Source: Palsa-504 sp963767565 (GTDB lineage Bacteria > Actinomycetota > Actinomycetes > Streptosporangiales > Streptosporangiaceae). From it: a DNA stretch of 64,000 nt. Under the pieces are notes generated by a model. The model had not been told where the DNA came from, ran no database searches, and saw only the letters and a program-made list of their open reading frames with translations. Numbering within the stretch: the first letter of the stretch is position 1; each line of letters opens with the position of its first letter. The translations under genes were made by a program, and so were the position numbers. Location: assembly GCA_963767565.1 (NCBI GenBank), contig CAVYEG010000002.1:1-64000 (forward strand), in the 5' to 3' direction. Positions 40,975 to 48,517 of the stretch are shown here, piece after piece.

Positions 40975-41041
40975 GCCGTCCATCCGGGCTGCCGCTGATC
41001 CCGAATTCGGCACGGACCGCTGCGGCGGCACAATGTAACGC

Positions 41042-42301
41042 ATGGCTGAGCAGACCAGCGGGAACCCGATCGTGATCATCGGCACCGGCCTGGCCGGCGG
41101 CAACGCCGCGGCCACGCTCCGGGATGAGGGGTTCGCCGGGCCGGTCGTCCTCGTGGGCCGCGAGCCGGGCGTCCCGTTCGGCCGGCCGCCGCTGTCCAAG
41201 ACCTACCTGCGGTCGGAGGAGGAACTCGACGGCTGGTACGTCCGGCCGGCCGGCTGGTACGCCGACCACGATGTCGAGCGTCGCAGCGACCCGGCGGTAA
41301 CCGTCGATCCCGCCGCGCACACGGTAACCCTGGCCGGCGGTAAGGAACTCGCCTACGACAAGGTCCTGATCGCCACCGGCGGCCGCAACCGTCAGCTCAA
41401 CATCCCCGGGGCCAATCTGCCCGGGCTGCACTACCTCCGGACCAAGGCCGAGTGCGACGTGATCAAGGCCGAGGCGATCAAGGGCCGGCGCGCGGTCGTG
41501 ATCGGCATGGGTTTCATCGGCTGCGAGGTGGCGGCCTCGCTGACCCAGCTCGGCGTCCAGGTCACCACGGTCTTCCCCGGGAAAGATCCGCTGGAGCGGG
41601 TCCTCGGCGGCCAGGTCGGCGGGGTGGTCAGCGCCTTCCACCGCGCGCACGGCGTCGACCTGCGGCCCGGCGAACAGGTCACTGCCTTCGAGGGGGCCGA
41701 ACGCATCGAGGCGGTCGTTACCGCCTCCGGTCATCGCATCGCCTGCGATTTCGCCGTCGCGGGCCTCGGCATCCAGCCCGAAGTCCCGGGCGTCCCGGTC
41801 GATCAGGACAACGGAATCCTGACCGACGAGCGCTGCCGGGCCAGCGCGCCCGACGTCTACGCGGCCGGCGACGTGGCGAACCACCTGCACCCGCTGTTCG
41901 GCCGGGTCCGGGTCGAGCACTACAACAACGCGGAGAAACAAGGCCAGGCCGTGGCCAGGTCCATGCTCGGCTCGACCGACCCGTACGACTACCTCTATAC
42001 CTTCTGGTCCGATCAGTACGAGCACAAGATCGAGTACGCCGGCCACGTCGACAAGTGGGACGAGTTCGTGGTCCGCGGCAGCCTGGACGAGGGCAAGCTG
42101 ATCGGCTTCTACCTGGTCGGCGGGGTGGTGCGCGCTGCCGTCGGCCTCGACCGCGGCGGCGATCCCGAGCTGGACCTCGACGGCGAGATGGCCGCCTGCT
42201 CGCGCCTGGTCGCCGAGCGCGCCCAGCCGGTCCCTGCCGTGCTCGCCGACGACCGCGCCGACTTGTGGTCGCTGGCCGACGCCAAAGCCAGCGAAAGCTA
42301 A
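41042..42301 (+). CDS. NAD(P)H-dependent flavoprotein, ferredoxin-reductase type
   Basis: A 419-residue two-dinucleotide-fold flavoprotein. The FAD site is IVIIGTGLAGGNAAATL and the NAD(P)H site is AVVIGMGFIGCEVAASL near residue 155. ASAPDVYAAGDVANHLHPLF contains the GD motif that binds the FAD ribityl chain. A C-terminal dimerisation domain follows (YTFWSDQYEHKIEYAGH ... GFYLVGGVVRAAVGLDRG). This is the layout of rubredoxin or ferredoxin reductases that feed P450s and dioxygenases. No ferredoxin gene is adjacent. It converges with the SDR gene, overlapping by 4 bp. Confidence 0.9.
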   Translation: MAEQTSGNPIVIIGTGLAGGNAAATLRDEGFAGPVVLVGREPGVPFGRPPLSKTYLRSEEELDGWYVRPAGWYADHDVERRSDPAVTVDPAAHTVTLAGGKELAYDKVLIATGGRNRQLNIPGANLPGLHYLRTKAECDVIKAEAIKGRRAVVIGMGFIGCEVAASLTQLGVQVTTVFPGKDPLERVLGGQVGGVVSAFHRAHGVDLRPGEQVTAFEGAERIEAVVTASGHRIACDFAVAGLGIQPEVPGVPVDQDNGILTDERCRASAPDVYAAGDVANHLHPLFGRVRVEHYNNAEKQGQAVARSMLGSTDPYDYLYTFWSDQYEHKIEYAGHVDKWDEFVVRGSLDEGKLIGFYLVGGVVRAAVGLDRGGDPELDLDGEMAACSRLVAERAQPVPAVLADDRADLWSLADAKASES

Positions 42302-43023
42302 GCGTTCGAGAACAGCGGGAGGTTCGCCCCGCTGACCGCGGCCAGCGGGCTGTCCAGCAGCTTCACGATCAGTTCCGCCACGTCAGCGGGGGTCAGGCCG
42401 GGCCGCAGCGCCGGGTTGGCCCGGCGCAGCATCTCGGTGTCGACCGCGCCCGGGCTCAGGCAGATGGCGCTGATGCCGTGCTCCTTGCCCTCGACCGCGA
42501 TCCCCTCGGTCAGGCCGATGACCCCGTACTTGGACACGTTGTACGCGACCAGCCCCGGGAACTTCTCGGTGGCGTACACGCCGGACAGCGACGCGATGTT
42601 GACGATCCGCCCGCCGCCGCCCGCGACCATGGCCGAAAACGCCGCCCGGCAGCACAGGAACGTGCCGGTCAGGTTGACCCCGAGCGTTTCCTGCCACAGC
42701 GCCGACGTAGTGTCGGCAAACAAGGCAGGCGTCAGCACCCCGGCCGCGCAGACCAGCACGCTCACCGGCCCGACCTGCCGCACCGCACCAAACAGCCGCG
42801 AGACCGCCGCCTCGTCGCTGACGTCCGTCGGCACCGCCGTGGCCCGGCCGCCCGCGGCCCTGATCTGGCCGGCCACGATGTCCAGCGCCGGGCCGTCTCG
42901 CGCGGCCAGCACCAGGTGCGCACCCGCCGCCGCCACGGCCGCGGCGGTCGCCGCCCCGATCCCGCGGCTGGCCCCGGTGACCAGCGCCACCCGCCCGGCC
43001 AGCCAGGACTCATTCACGGCCAC
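42298..43023 (-). CDS. Short-chain dehydrogenase/reductase, last gene of the pterin-type operon
   Basis: A 241-residue classical SDR. The cofactor loop is VALVTGASRGIGAAT, and CAAGVLTPAL holds the NAG-like motif. The catalytic set is S in NIASLSGVYA and the YxxxK in VAYNVSKYGVIG. PGAVDTEM follows. Its position 7 bp after the glycosyltransferase gene makes it the fourth gene of the pterin synthase operon. Sepiapterin reductase is also an SDR of this size, so a role in reducing the side chain of a pterin is a testable inference. By sequence alone it could equally be a generic carbonyl reductase. Confidence 0.85.
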   Translation of the reverse strand: MAVNESWLAGRVALVTGASRGIGAATAAAVAAAGAHLVLAARDGPALDIVAGQIRAAGGRATAVPTDVSDEAAVSRLFGAVRQVGPVSVLVCAAGVLTPALFADTTSALWQETLGVNLTGTFLCCRAAFSAMVAGGGGRIVNIASLSGVYATEKFPGLVAYNVSKYGVIGLTEGIAVEGKEHGISAICLSPGAVDTEMLRRANPALRPGLTPADVAELIVKLLDSPLAAVSGANLPLFSNA

Positions 43024-43030
43024 AACTCAC

Positions 43031-44149
43031 TCACCCGTCACTCGCCGGTACAGCCACTCGCCGGTATAGGCGCTCGTGCGCGTCCAGGCTCACGTCCAGG
43101 TCCAGCCGGCGCTCGGCGTGCTGCCGGCAGGCCGCCCGGGAAAGCCCCGACGCCCGGACCGCCGCCGACGCCGCCGCGACGACATCGTCGGCTGGCACCA
43201 GGAAACCCGTCACGCCGTCCACGATCACCTCACTGAGTCCGCCGCGCCGGAACGCGACCACGGGCGTCCCGCAGGCCTGCGCTTCGGCGGCGGCCAGCCC
43301 GAACGGCTCGTCCCAGCGCGACGGGCACAACACCACGGCCGCCCGGGCCATGATCTCCCACAGCGCGGCCCGCGGTACGCCGGGGTGCACGGTCACTCCC
43401 GGCCAGCCGCGCCGCGGCTCGATCTGCTCCCGGCTGTACTCGGCATCGTAGACGTCACCGTGGACCTCGATCGGCACTCCGGCCGCGCGGGCGATGTCGA
43501 TGGCCTCCGCCGCGCCCTTCTCCGGGCTCAGCCGGCCCGCGAACAGCGCACCCGGCCCGCCCGTCTGCGACCAGGCGATGGCCCGGGTCGGCGGGTAGGG
43601 CGGCAGGACCGCGTCGACGGGGACGACCCGGCGCCAGGCCCCGGCCTGGAACTCCGACACCGTGGCCACCGCGGGCGGCCTGCTGCCGAGGGCGACCTCC
43701 CGGAGCGCCGCCGACACCGCCCGGTCCGGCGGCAGGTGCATCGTGTGCACCACCGGTGCCTCCAGCCCCGCCGCGAGCCGGACTGCGGGCGCGTCGAAGG
43801 CGTGATTATGCACCACGTCATACCGCCCCGCCCGCACCGCCCCGTACGCCGCAGCAAAAGCCGCCTCCGCCGCCCCAGCCGAAGCCGCCCCGGCCGAAGC
43901 CGCCCCAGCCGAAGCCGCCCCGGAGCCCGGCCCGAACGCCCGGTACAACGTCCCCGCCAGAGACCGCGGGTCGACCCCGGTATCGATCACCTCGACCCCC
44001 GGGATCTCCGACCCCGACGCGGCGTAAACATGCACGTCGTGCCCCCGGCCCACGAGGCCGCGGGCCAGATCGGAGACGAACGCCTGCGAGCCGCCCTGCT
44101 GCGGCTCGCGGATCGCCGTCACCAGCGGCGCCATGATCGCGATCCTCAT
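43031..44149 (-). CDS. GT4-type glycosyltransferase in the pterin-type operon
   Basis: A 372-residue GT-B fold enzyme of family GT4. The N-terminal domain opens MRIAIMAPLVTAIREPQQGG with the acceptor-side GG. The C-terminal donor domain has ALFAGRLSPEKGAAEAIDI and the E-x7-E signature in DEPFGLAAAEAQACGTPVVA. An unusual linker of SAGAA repeats lies at about residues 75-92, encoded by a 15-bp tandem repeat. ATG 44149 overlaps the stop of the methyltransferase by 4 bp. In context it may attach a sugar to a pterin, as cyanobacterial enzymes do for biopterin. The sugar is unknown. Confidence 0.85.
   Translation of the reverse strand: MRIAIMAPLVTAIREPQQGGSQAFVSDLARGLVGRGHDVHVYAASGSEIPGVEVIDTGVDPRSLAGTLYRAFGPGSGAASAGAASAGAASAGAAEAAFAAAYGAVRAGRYDVVHNHAFDAPAVRLAAGLEAPVVHTMHLPPDRAVSAALREVALGSRPPAVATVSEFQAGAWRRVVPVDAVLPPYPPTRAIAWSQTGGPGALFAGRLSPEKGAAEAIDIARAAGVPIEVHGDVYDAEYSREQIEPRRGWPGVTVHPGVPRAALWEIMARAAVVLCPSRWDEPFGLAAAEAQACGTPVVAFRRGGLSEVIVDGVTGFLVPADDVVAAASAAVRASGLSRAACRQHAERRLDLDVSLDAHERLYRRVAVPASDG
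43874..43926 (-). repeat. 15-bp tandem repeat inside the glycosyltransferase gene
   Basis: The unit GCCGAAGCCGCCCC(A/G) is repeated about three times. It encodes SAGAA repeats between two secondary-structure elements of the N-terminal domain. Such repeats change copy number readily, so the linker length may vary among strains. Confidence 0.6.
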
Positions 44150-44907
44150 CCCGGCAGCACCTTGAAGGCCAGGTCGCGCGGCGGGTTGATGCCCAGCACC
44201 TCGAACGGGACCGTGGCCAGCCCGAGCCGCCGGACCGCATCCGCCCCCTTGGGGTAGAAGATCTCGGCCAGCTCCACCGCGTCCGCGTAACTGCCGAACT
44301 CCGCCGCCATCGCCCCCGGGAAGCTGACGTACTGATAACCGTGGTCCATCAGCCAGGAAATGTGGTTCGGCCAGATGATGGCCACGCACCCGCCCGGCCG
44401 GCCCACCCGTTCCATCTCGGCCAGCCCGGCCTCGCCGCCGTGCGCCGCCGACGGGGTGAAGGCCGAGCACGCGACCACCAGGTCGGCCCAGCCGGACGGC
44501 AGCGGCAGCTGGTCGAAGAACCCGGGCACGACCCGGACCCGCCCCGCATGACCCGAAGAAGCGAGCTTCCGCGAAAGGATCCGCCGCAACGGCAGCGCAG
44601 GCTCCACCGCCACCACCTGCTCCGCCCGCCCGGCGAGCTCCGCCGTCAGCCGTCCGGTGCCGGCGCCGACCTCGGCGATCCGGTCCACGTGGCCCGGCAG
44701 CCAGCCGATCACGTCCGGATGGAGCCGTTCGGCGCTGGCCAGCCGGTCGTACAGCTCGGGTTCGAGCCGGTACAGCAGTTCCCAGGCCAGGAAGATGTCG
44801 TGGCGCGGATCGCCGTCTGGTCGCGGCACGAACCGGTGCGCCTCCTCCGCCGTGAACACCCCCAGGTCCGCCCCCGTGTACCGGCTCCGCAACTCAGGCC
44901 CGGTCAC
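44146..44907 (-). CDS. Class I SAM-dependent methyltransferase in the pterin-type operon
   Basis: A 253-residue methyltransferase. The SAM motif I is IAEVGAGTGRLTAELAG at about residue 76, followed by VVAVEPA as motif II and WADLVVACSAFTP as motif IV. A long N-terminal helical region (FVPRPDGDPRHDIFLAWELL) caps the pocket. It overlaps the pterin synthase gene by 14 bp and the glycosyltransferase gene by 4 bp, so all are translationally coupled. I infer methylation of a pterin or of its sugar. A substrate cannot be read from the sequence. Confidence 0.85.
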   Translation of the reverse strand: MTGPELRSRYTGADLGVFTAEEAHRFVPRPDGDPRHDIFLAWELLYRLEPELYDRLASAERLHPDVIGWLPGHVDRIAEVGAGTGRLTAELAGRAEQVVAVEPALPLRRILSRKLASSGHAGRVRVVPGFFDQLPLPSGWADLVVACSAFTPSAAHGGEAGLAEMERVGRPGGCVAIIWPNHISWLMDHGYQYVSFPGAMAAEFGSYADAVELAEIFYPKGADAVRRLGLATVPFEVLGINPPRDLAFKVLPG

Positions 44908-45301
44908 CGACCTCAGCCCAGTTCTTGTCGGTCTCCCAGAGACGAACGGACCGGAGCAGCCCGTCCGGCAGCTCCGGCTCGAGCCGCTCCCAGAACGCCT
45001 GGGCCAGGTTTTCCGCGGTCGGGACGCGCCCCTTGAGCCACCAGACGTCGGTGTTCAGGTTGCGGTGATCCACGTCGCGGATGATCTGCCTGCTGACGAC
45101 GTCAGAGAGCACCTTCAGGTCCAGGACGTAGCCGGTGGCCGGATCAATCTCGCCGGCCACCACCACCTCCACGACGTAGTTGTGCCCGTGCAGGTTCGCG
45201 CACTTGCCGAACAGCCGGCGGTTCTCGCCCTCGGACAGGTCTGGATCGTACAGCTGGTGAGCGGCATTGAAGGATTCACGGCGGCCGACCAGGACGGTCA
45301 T
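44894..45301 (-). CDS. 6-pyruvoyl-/6-carboxy-tetrahydropterin synthase family protein
   Basis: A 135-residue T-fold enzyme. The zinc ligands are H15 (FNAAHQL), H38 and H40 (CANLHGHNY). The catalytic Cys is C34, the Asp-His pair is D78-H79 (RDVDHRNLN) and the pterin-anchoring Glu is E123 (LWETDKN). The C-x3-HGH spacing is that of the QueD group, while GEIDPATG and PTAENLA resemble biopterin-type synthases, so the product may be 6-carboxy- or 6-pyruvoyl-tetrahydropterin. No queC, queE or queF lies nearby, which argues against queuosine. The substrate would come from GTP cyclohydrolase I, encoded divergently 0.8 kb away. Confidence 0.9.
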   Translation of the reverse strand: MTVLVGRRESFNAAHQLYDPDLSEGENRRLFGKCANLHGHNYVVEVVVAGEIDPATGYVLDLKVLSDVVSRQIIRDVDHRNLNTDVWWLKGRVPTAENLAQAFWERLEPELPDGLLRSVRLWETDKNWAEVGDRA

Positions 45302-45348
45302 CAGCTTCGCCCTCTTTCGAGAGTTTTCACTACCGATAGACTACATGA

Positions 45349-46063
45349 GTGAGTTTGTCGAGGAACGAGGCGGACCTGGCCTCGGTGAGCTGCCTGGACG
45401 ACCCGGTGCGAGGCCGGCTGTACGCGTTCGTATCCGGCTGCGCCGAGCCGGTGGGGCGGGACCAGGCGGCGGCCGCGGTCGGCATCGGCCGCGCGCTGGC
45501 CGTCTACCACCTGGACAAGCTGACCGAAGCCGGCCTGCTGACCGCGTCCTACCGGCGGCCGCCAGGGCGCGGCGGACCGGGCGCCGGCGGCGGCCAAGGT
45601 GTACGCCCGGTCCGGCGGCGAGTTCACGGTTACCGTTCCGATGCGCGAGTACGAACTGGCCGCGCGCCTGCTGGTCCAGGCGGTCGCCGCCGACCGCGGC
45701 GGCCAGGCCGCGGCCGCGCTCCAGGCGGCCGCCTGGAAGCTCGGCGCCGACCTCGCTGAGCGCCATCAGGCCGGCCAGGACGGCCCGCGGCCGGCCCTGG
45801 AGGACGCCCTGAAATGCGCACTGTCCGAGCACGGCTACGAGCCGGGGCAGGACGAGGCCGGCACCATCCGGATGCGCAGCTGCCCGTTCCGCCGCCTGGC
45901 GGAGCTGGAGCCCGCGCTGGTCTGCCACATGAACCTCGCGCTGATCCAGGGCCTGACCGCGGGCCTGGGCGCCGGCCGCCTGCACCCGGTCCTCGACCCG
46001 GAACCCGAGCACTGCTGCGTGGCCGTCCCCGCCGCCACCCCTGACCCGAACGGAAACCCATGA
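45349..46063 (+). pseudogene. HTH regulator with Fe-S-type cysteines, frameshifted
   Basis: The GTG 45349 frame encodes a winged helix (SCLDDPVRGRLYAFV ... AAAAVGIGRALAVYHLDKLT then EAGLLTASYRRPPGRG). At about 45590-45600, in a GGC-rich run, coding passes to another frame that begins AKVYARSGGEFTVTVPMREY and runs to 46063. One extra base, or two missing, explains it. The second half ends with SCPFRRLAELEPALVCHMNL and then EPEHCCVAV, a cysteine pattern like that of SufR-type iron-sulfur regulators. The stop overlaps the FolE start by 4 bp (ATGA). It is divergent from the pterin operon, so it is the obvious regulator of both arms. The shift may be a base-call error. Confidence 0.7.
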
Positions 46064-46743
46064 CCCACCGCGAGATCCTCGACAGCGCCGACCAGGCGGA
46101 GCCGCCCGCGCCGGGTTCCGCCAACGGCACCAGGCCGAAGCCGGCCGGGCCGGAAGTGGTGGAGCTGAACGGCGCGCACCGGCCCGTGGACCTGCTGGCC
46201 GCCGAGCAGGCCGCCACCGACCTGCTGGCCGCGCTCGGGATCGACCTCGACCGCGAAGAACGGCGGGACACGCCGGCCAGGATGGCCCGGGCCTACGCCG
46301 AACTGTTCGCCGCGCAGCCGTTCCGCCTCACCACCTTCCCCAACGACGAAGGCTACGACGAGCTGGTGCTGGCCCGCGCGATCCCGTTCCGGACCCTGTG
46401 CGAGCATCACATGCTGATGTTCTCCGGTGTCGCGCACGTCGGCTACCTGCCCGGCGGCCGCATCCTCGGGCTGTCCAAGCTGGCCCGGCTGGTCGATCAC
46501 TTCGCCGCCGAGCCCCAGACCCAGGAGCGGCTGACCATGCAGGTCGCCAAGTGCATGGAAGCGAACCTCGACCCGCGCGGCGTCGGCGTGGTGCTGGAGG
46601 CCGAGCACACCTGCATGACCCAGCGCGGCATCCGCGCCCTCGGCGCCACCACCGTCACCTCGGCCCTGCTGGGCACCCTGCGCGACGACCCCCGCTCCCG
46701 CGCCGAGTTCTTCGCCCTGGCCGGCGTCCCCGCCCGCAGCTAG
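46060..46743 (+). CDS. folE: GTP cyclohydrolase I
   Basis: A 227-residue GTP cyclohydrolase I, converting GTP to 7,8-dihydroneopterin triphosphate. The zinc ligands are present: Cys and His in LCEHHMLMF and the late Cys in HTCMTQRGI. VAHVGYLPGGRILGLSKLAR and QTQERLTMQVAKCME are the core signature. The N-terminal 45 residues are a Pro/Ala-rich extension. It is coupled to the regulator gene by ATGA. Because bacteria normally keep folE in the folate operon, this copy is likely a dedicated paralogue feeding the divergent pterin operon. That is inference from position. Confidence 0.92.
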   Translation: MTHREILDSADQAEPPAPGSANGTRPKPAGPEVVELNGAHRPVDLLAAEQAATDLLAALGIDLDREERRDTPARMARAYAELFAAQPFRLTTFPNDEGYDELVLARAIPFRTLCEHHMLMFSGVAHVGYLPGGRILGLSKLARLVDHFAAEPQTQERLTMQVAKCMEANLDPRGVGVVLEAEHTCMTQRGIRALGATTVTSALLGTLRDDPRSRAEFFALAGVPARS

Positions 46744-46860
46744 GCCCGCCGGGGTCCGGACCGCAGAGCCACGGCCCGTTCTGACTGGATTATTTCTGCC
46801 GAACGGTTCCGTGGCTCTCGTCATTCACCCTCCGATCACCCTTCCTCCGCCTGTCCAGCT

Positions 46861-46881
46861 GAGCCCGGAGCGTTCGTCGTA
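46861..46881 (+). promoter_or_regulatory. Conserved leader element shared with the WhiB7-like gene
   Basis: GAGCCCGG-AG-CGTTCGTCGTA here matches GAGCCCGG-GA-CGTTCGTCGTA at 59763-59783. It lies upstream of both YYGIYQAER genes, at different distances. It could be a promoter or a binding site. Confidence 0.45.
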
Positions 46882-46916
46882 ATACCGGAGCTCGCCAGTA
46901 CACCAGACCGGAGGCG

Positions 46917-47114
46917 ATGATGGTCAATTCCTATTACGGCATCTACCAGGCCGAACGCGCCAAGACCGGGACCGAGATCCGGGCCGCCGATGCCCAGCTC
47001 GGCGGGCAGGCCGCCGCGCTCGGTCGGCTCGGCTCAGCGATCGCCGGCCCGGTCCGGGCGTTCTGCCGGTCGCTGCGCAGACAGCGGCCAGCCGGAGCTC
47101 ACTGCACTTCGTAG
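46917..47114 (+). CDS. Small YYGIYQAER-type conserved protein
   Basis: A 65-residue protein starting MMVNSYYGIYQAERAK and continuing TGTEIRAADAQLGGQAAALG. The first 45 residues match the N-terminal part of the WhiB7-like protein at 59.9 kb, including the ribosome-site context GGAGGCGATGATGG. The second ATG (46920) is better spaced. The last residues, and the stop, fall in the duplicated reductase segment, so the original C-terminus may have been replaced. It overlaps the convergent reductase gene by 16 bp. The function is unknown. Confidence 0.6.
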   Translation: MMVNSYYGIYQAERAKTGTEIRAADAQLGGQAAALGRLGSAIAGPVRAFCRSLRRQRPAGAHCTS

Positions 47115-47778
47115 CGCAGGTGCACTGCTCCCTCGCCGGGGATGGCCTCGGTGCAGCGCAGGTCCACCTCGTCAATGTCGAACAGCCGGACGCCCCGGCC
47201 GATCAGCTTGGGCACGACGTGCAGCACGATCTCGTCGGCCAGCCCGGCGGCCAGCGCCTGCCGGGCGATGCTGACGCCGCCGGCCAGCAGGACGTCCTGG
47301 CCGTCCGCGACCGCGCGGGCCTGCTCGACCGCGGCTTTGATGCCGTCGGTCACGAACGTGTAGCTGGTGCCGCCGCTCTTTTCAATCCGCTCCTGGCCGC
47401 GGTGGGTCACCACGAAGACCGGAGCGTGAAACGGCGGGTTCTCGCCCCAGTTCGGGTAGCCGAAGTCGAACATCGTCCGGCCGATGACCTGCGGGCCGAA
47501 CCGGGCGAAGTTGTCCGCCCACACCCGGGAGTCCGCCGAGTCCTGCCCGCCTGCCATGCCCTGTTCCTGGCGCCAGCTGCGCAGCGGGAACTGCCAGCCC
47601 AAGATCGCGGTGAAGATCGCCATGCCGTCCGCGTCGGCGGACTCCGGTCCCGCGATGCCATCCAGTGACATCGACATGGCTATGACTGTCTTGGTCATCT
47701 CCGGCTCCTGTCCGGTCCGGGACGCCGCGTGCATCCCTCTCGGCTGCTAGTCGGAGCAGAGCCCCAGGTCTCTACACT
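47091..47778. repeat. 688-bp duplicated segment, copy 1
   Basis: This segment is nearly identical (about 98-99 percent) to 61348-62035 at a constant offset of 14257 bp and in the same orientation. It contains one complete reductase gene, its ribosome site and about 80 bp upstream. No transposase or terminal repeat flanks it. Confidence 0.9.
47099..47698 (-). CDS. Dihydrofolate reductase family protein, duplicated copy 1
   Basis: A 199-residue RibD-C/DHFR-like reductase. It starts TKTVIAMSMSLDGIAGP, has the cofactor helix VIGRTMFDFGYPNWGENPP, a strand VFVVTHRGQE, and the GG loop QDVLLAGGVSIARQALAAGL then DEIVLHVVPKLIGRG. AGGAG precedes ATG 47698. It differs from copy 2 at only two residues that I can see (Ile/Thr in the FD-x-DEVD segment and the last residue, Gln/Ala). 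The natural substrate of this subfamily is unknown. It may have been recently copied from or to 61.4 kb. Confidence 0.88.
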   Translation of the reverse strand: MTKTVIAMSMSLDGIAGPESADADGMAIFTAILGWQFPLRSWRQEQGMAGGQDSADSRVWADNFARFGPQVIGRTMFDFGYPNWGENPPFHAPVFVVTHRGQERIEKSGGTSYTFVTDGIKAAVEQARAVADGQDVLLAGGVSIARQALAAGLADEIVLHVVPKLIGRGVRLFDIDEVDLRCTEAIPGEGAVHLRYEVQ

Positions 47779-47893
47779 CTCGTCGCCGAGATCCCGTACC
47801 CGGGTAGGCCGAAGCCCTCATGGACGTCTTTAGAGCCGGGTCCTGGCTGACGCGACCTCAGCCCGCCGAGGACGCCGCGGGAGAATAACGCGC

Positions 47894-48469
47894 ATGCCGA
47901 CCGCACTGAAGTCGATGATCACTGACCTGGTGTCCGGCCTCGAGCCCGCGGATGACCTCGGACGGGAGCACAGGCGGAACGCGCTGTCGTGGCTGGCCGG
48001 GACCGATGACATCTTCCGGCGGGTGAAGCCGCTCACCCCGTCGCCGCATCTGGTGTCGTACTTCCTGCTCGTCGACCGGTCGGCCGGGAGCGTGCTGCTC
48101 TGCGACCACCGGCTGTCCGGCCTGTGGCTGCCGACCGGAGGGCATGTCGAGCCCGGCGAGCATCCGCTCGGCACCGTCCTGCGTGAGACCGTCGAAGAAC
48201 TCGGCGTCACCGCGCAACCCGACGCGGTGTTCCAGGACAGGCCGTTCTTCCTCACGATGACCGAGACCGTGGGTCCGCCCGCGCTCCGGCATGTGGATGT
48301 CAGCATCTGGTTCGCCCTCGCCGGCCACGTCGGGCAGCGTCTGCATCCGGACCAGCGTGAATTCGCCCAGGTCCGGTGGTGGACGGCCGCGCAACTGAGC
48401 CACGCACGCCTCGACCGGTTCGAGCCCCACCTGCTGCGCGCCCTGGACGCGCTCGGGCTCGGCCGCTGA
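47894..48469 (+). CDS. Nudix hydrolase
   Basis: A 191-residue Nudix protein. The Nudix box is complete: GGHVEPGEHPLGTVLRETVE then ELG, matching G-x5-E-x7-RE-x2-EE-x-G. It binds magnesium and cleaves a nucleoside diphosphate linked to another moiety. The 60 N-terminal residues are helical, and HLVSYFLLVDRSAGSVLLCD is the first strand pair. VRWWTAAQL near the C-terminus is typical. The gene is followed by a perfect 14-bp hairpin. The substrate is open. Confidence 0.9.
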   Translation: MPTALKSMITDLVSGLEPADDLGREHRRNALSWLAGTDDIFRRVKPLTPSPHLVSYFLLVDRSAGSVLLCDHRLSGLWLPTGGHVEPGEHPLGTVLRETVEELGVTAQPDAVFQDRPFFLTMTETVGPPALRHVDVSIWFALAGHVGQRLHPDQREFAQVRWWTAAQLSHARLDRFEPHLLRALDALGLGR

Positions 48470-48480
48470 TCCCGGGGAAG

Positions 48481-48514
48481 ACCGGGTGCGGGACCCGGAA
48501 GTCCCGCACCCGGT
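48481..48514. terminator. Perfect 14-bp hairpin terminator between convergent genes
   Basis: ACCGGGTGCGGGAC (48481-48494) pairs perfectly with 48501-48514 across a CCGGAA loop. It lies 11 bp after the Nudix stop and 3 bp from the stop of the convergent EF-Tu-like gene, so it can serve both. Confidence 0.8.
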
Positions 48515-48517
48515 TAC

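Noticed and set aside
45327..45580. Alternative start ATG 45344 in a different frame for the regulator
   Set aside because: That frame gives an Arg/Gly-rich product without an HTH; GTG 45349 gives the winged helix.
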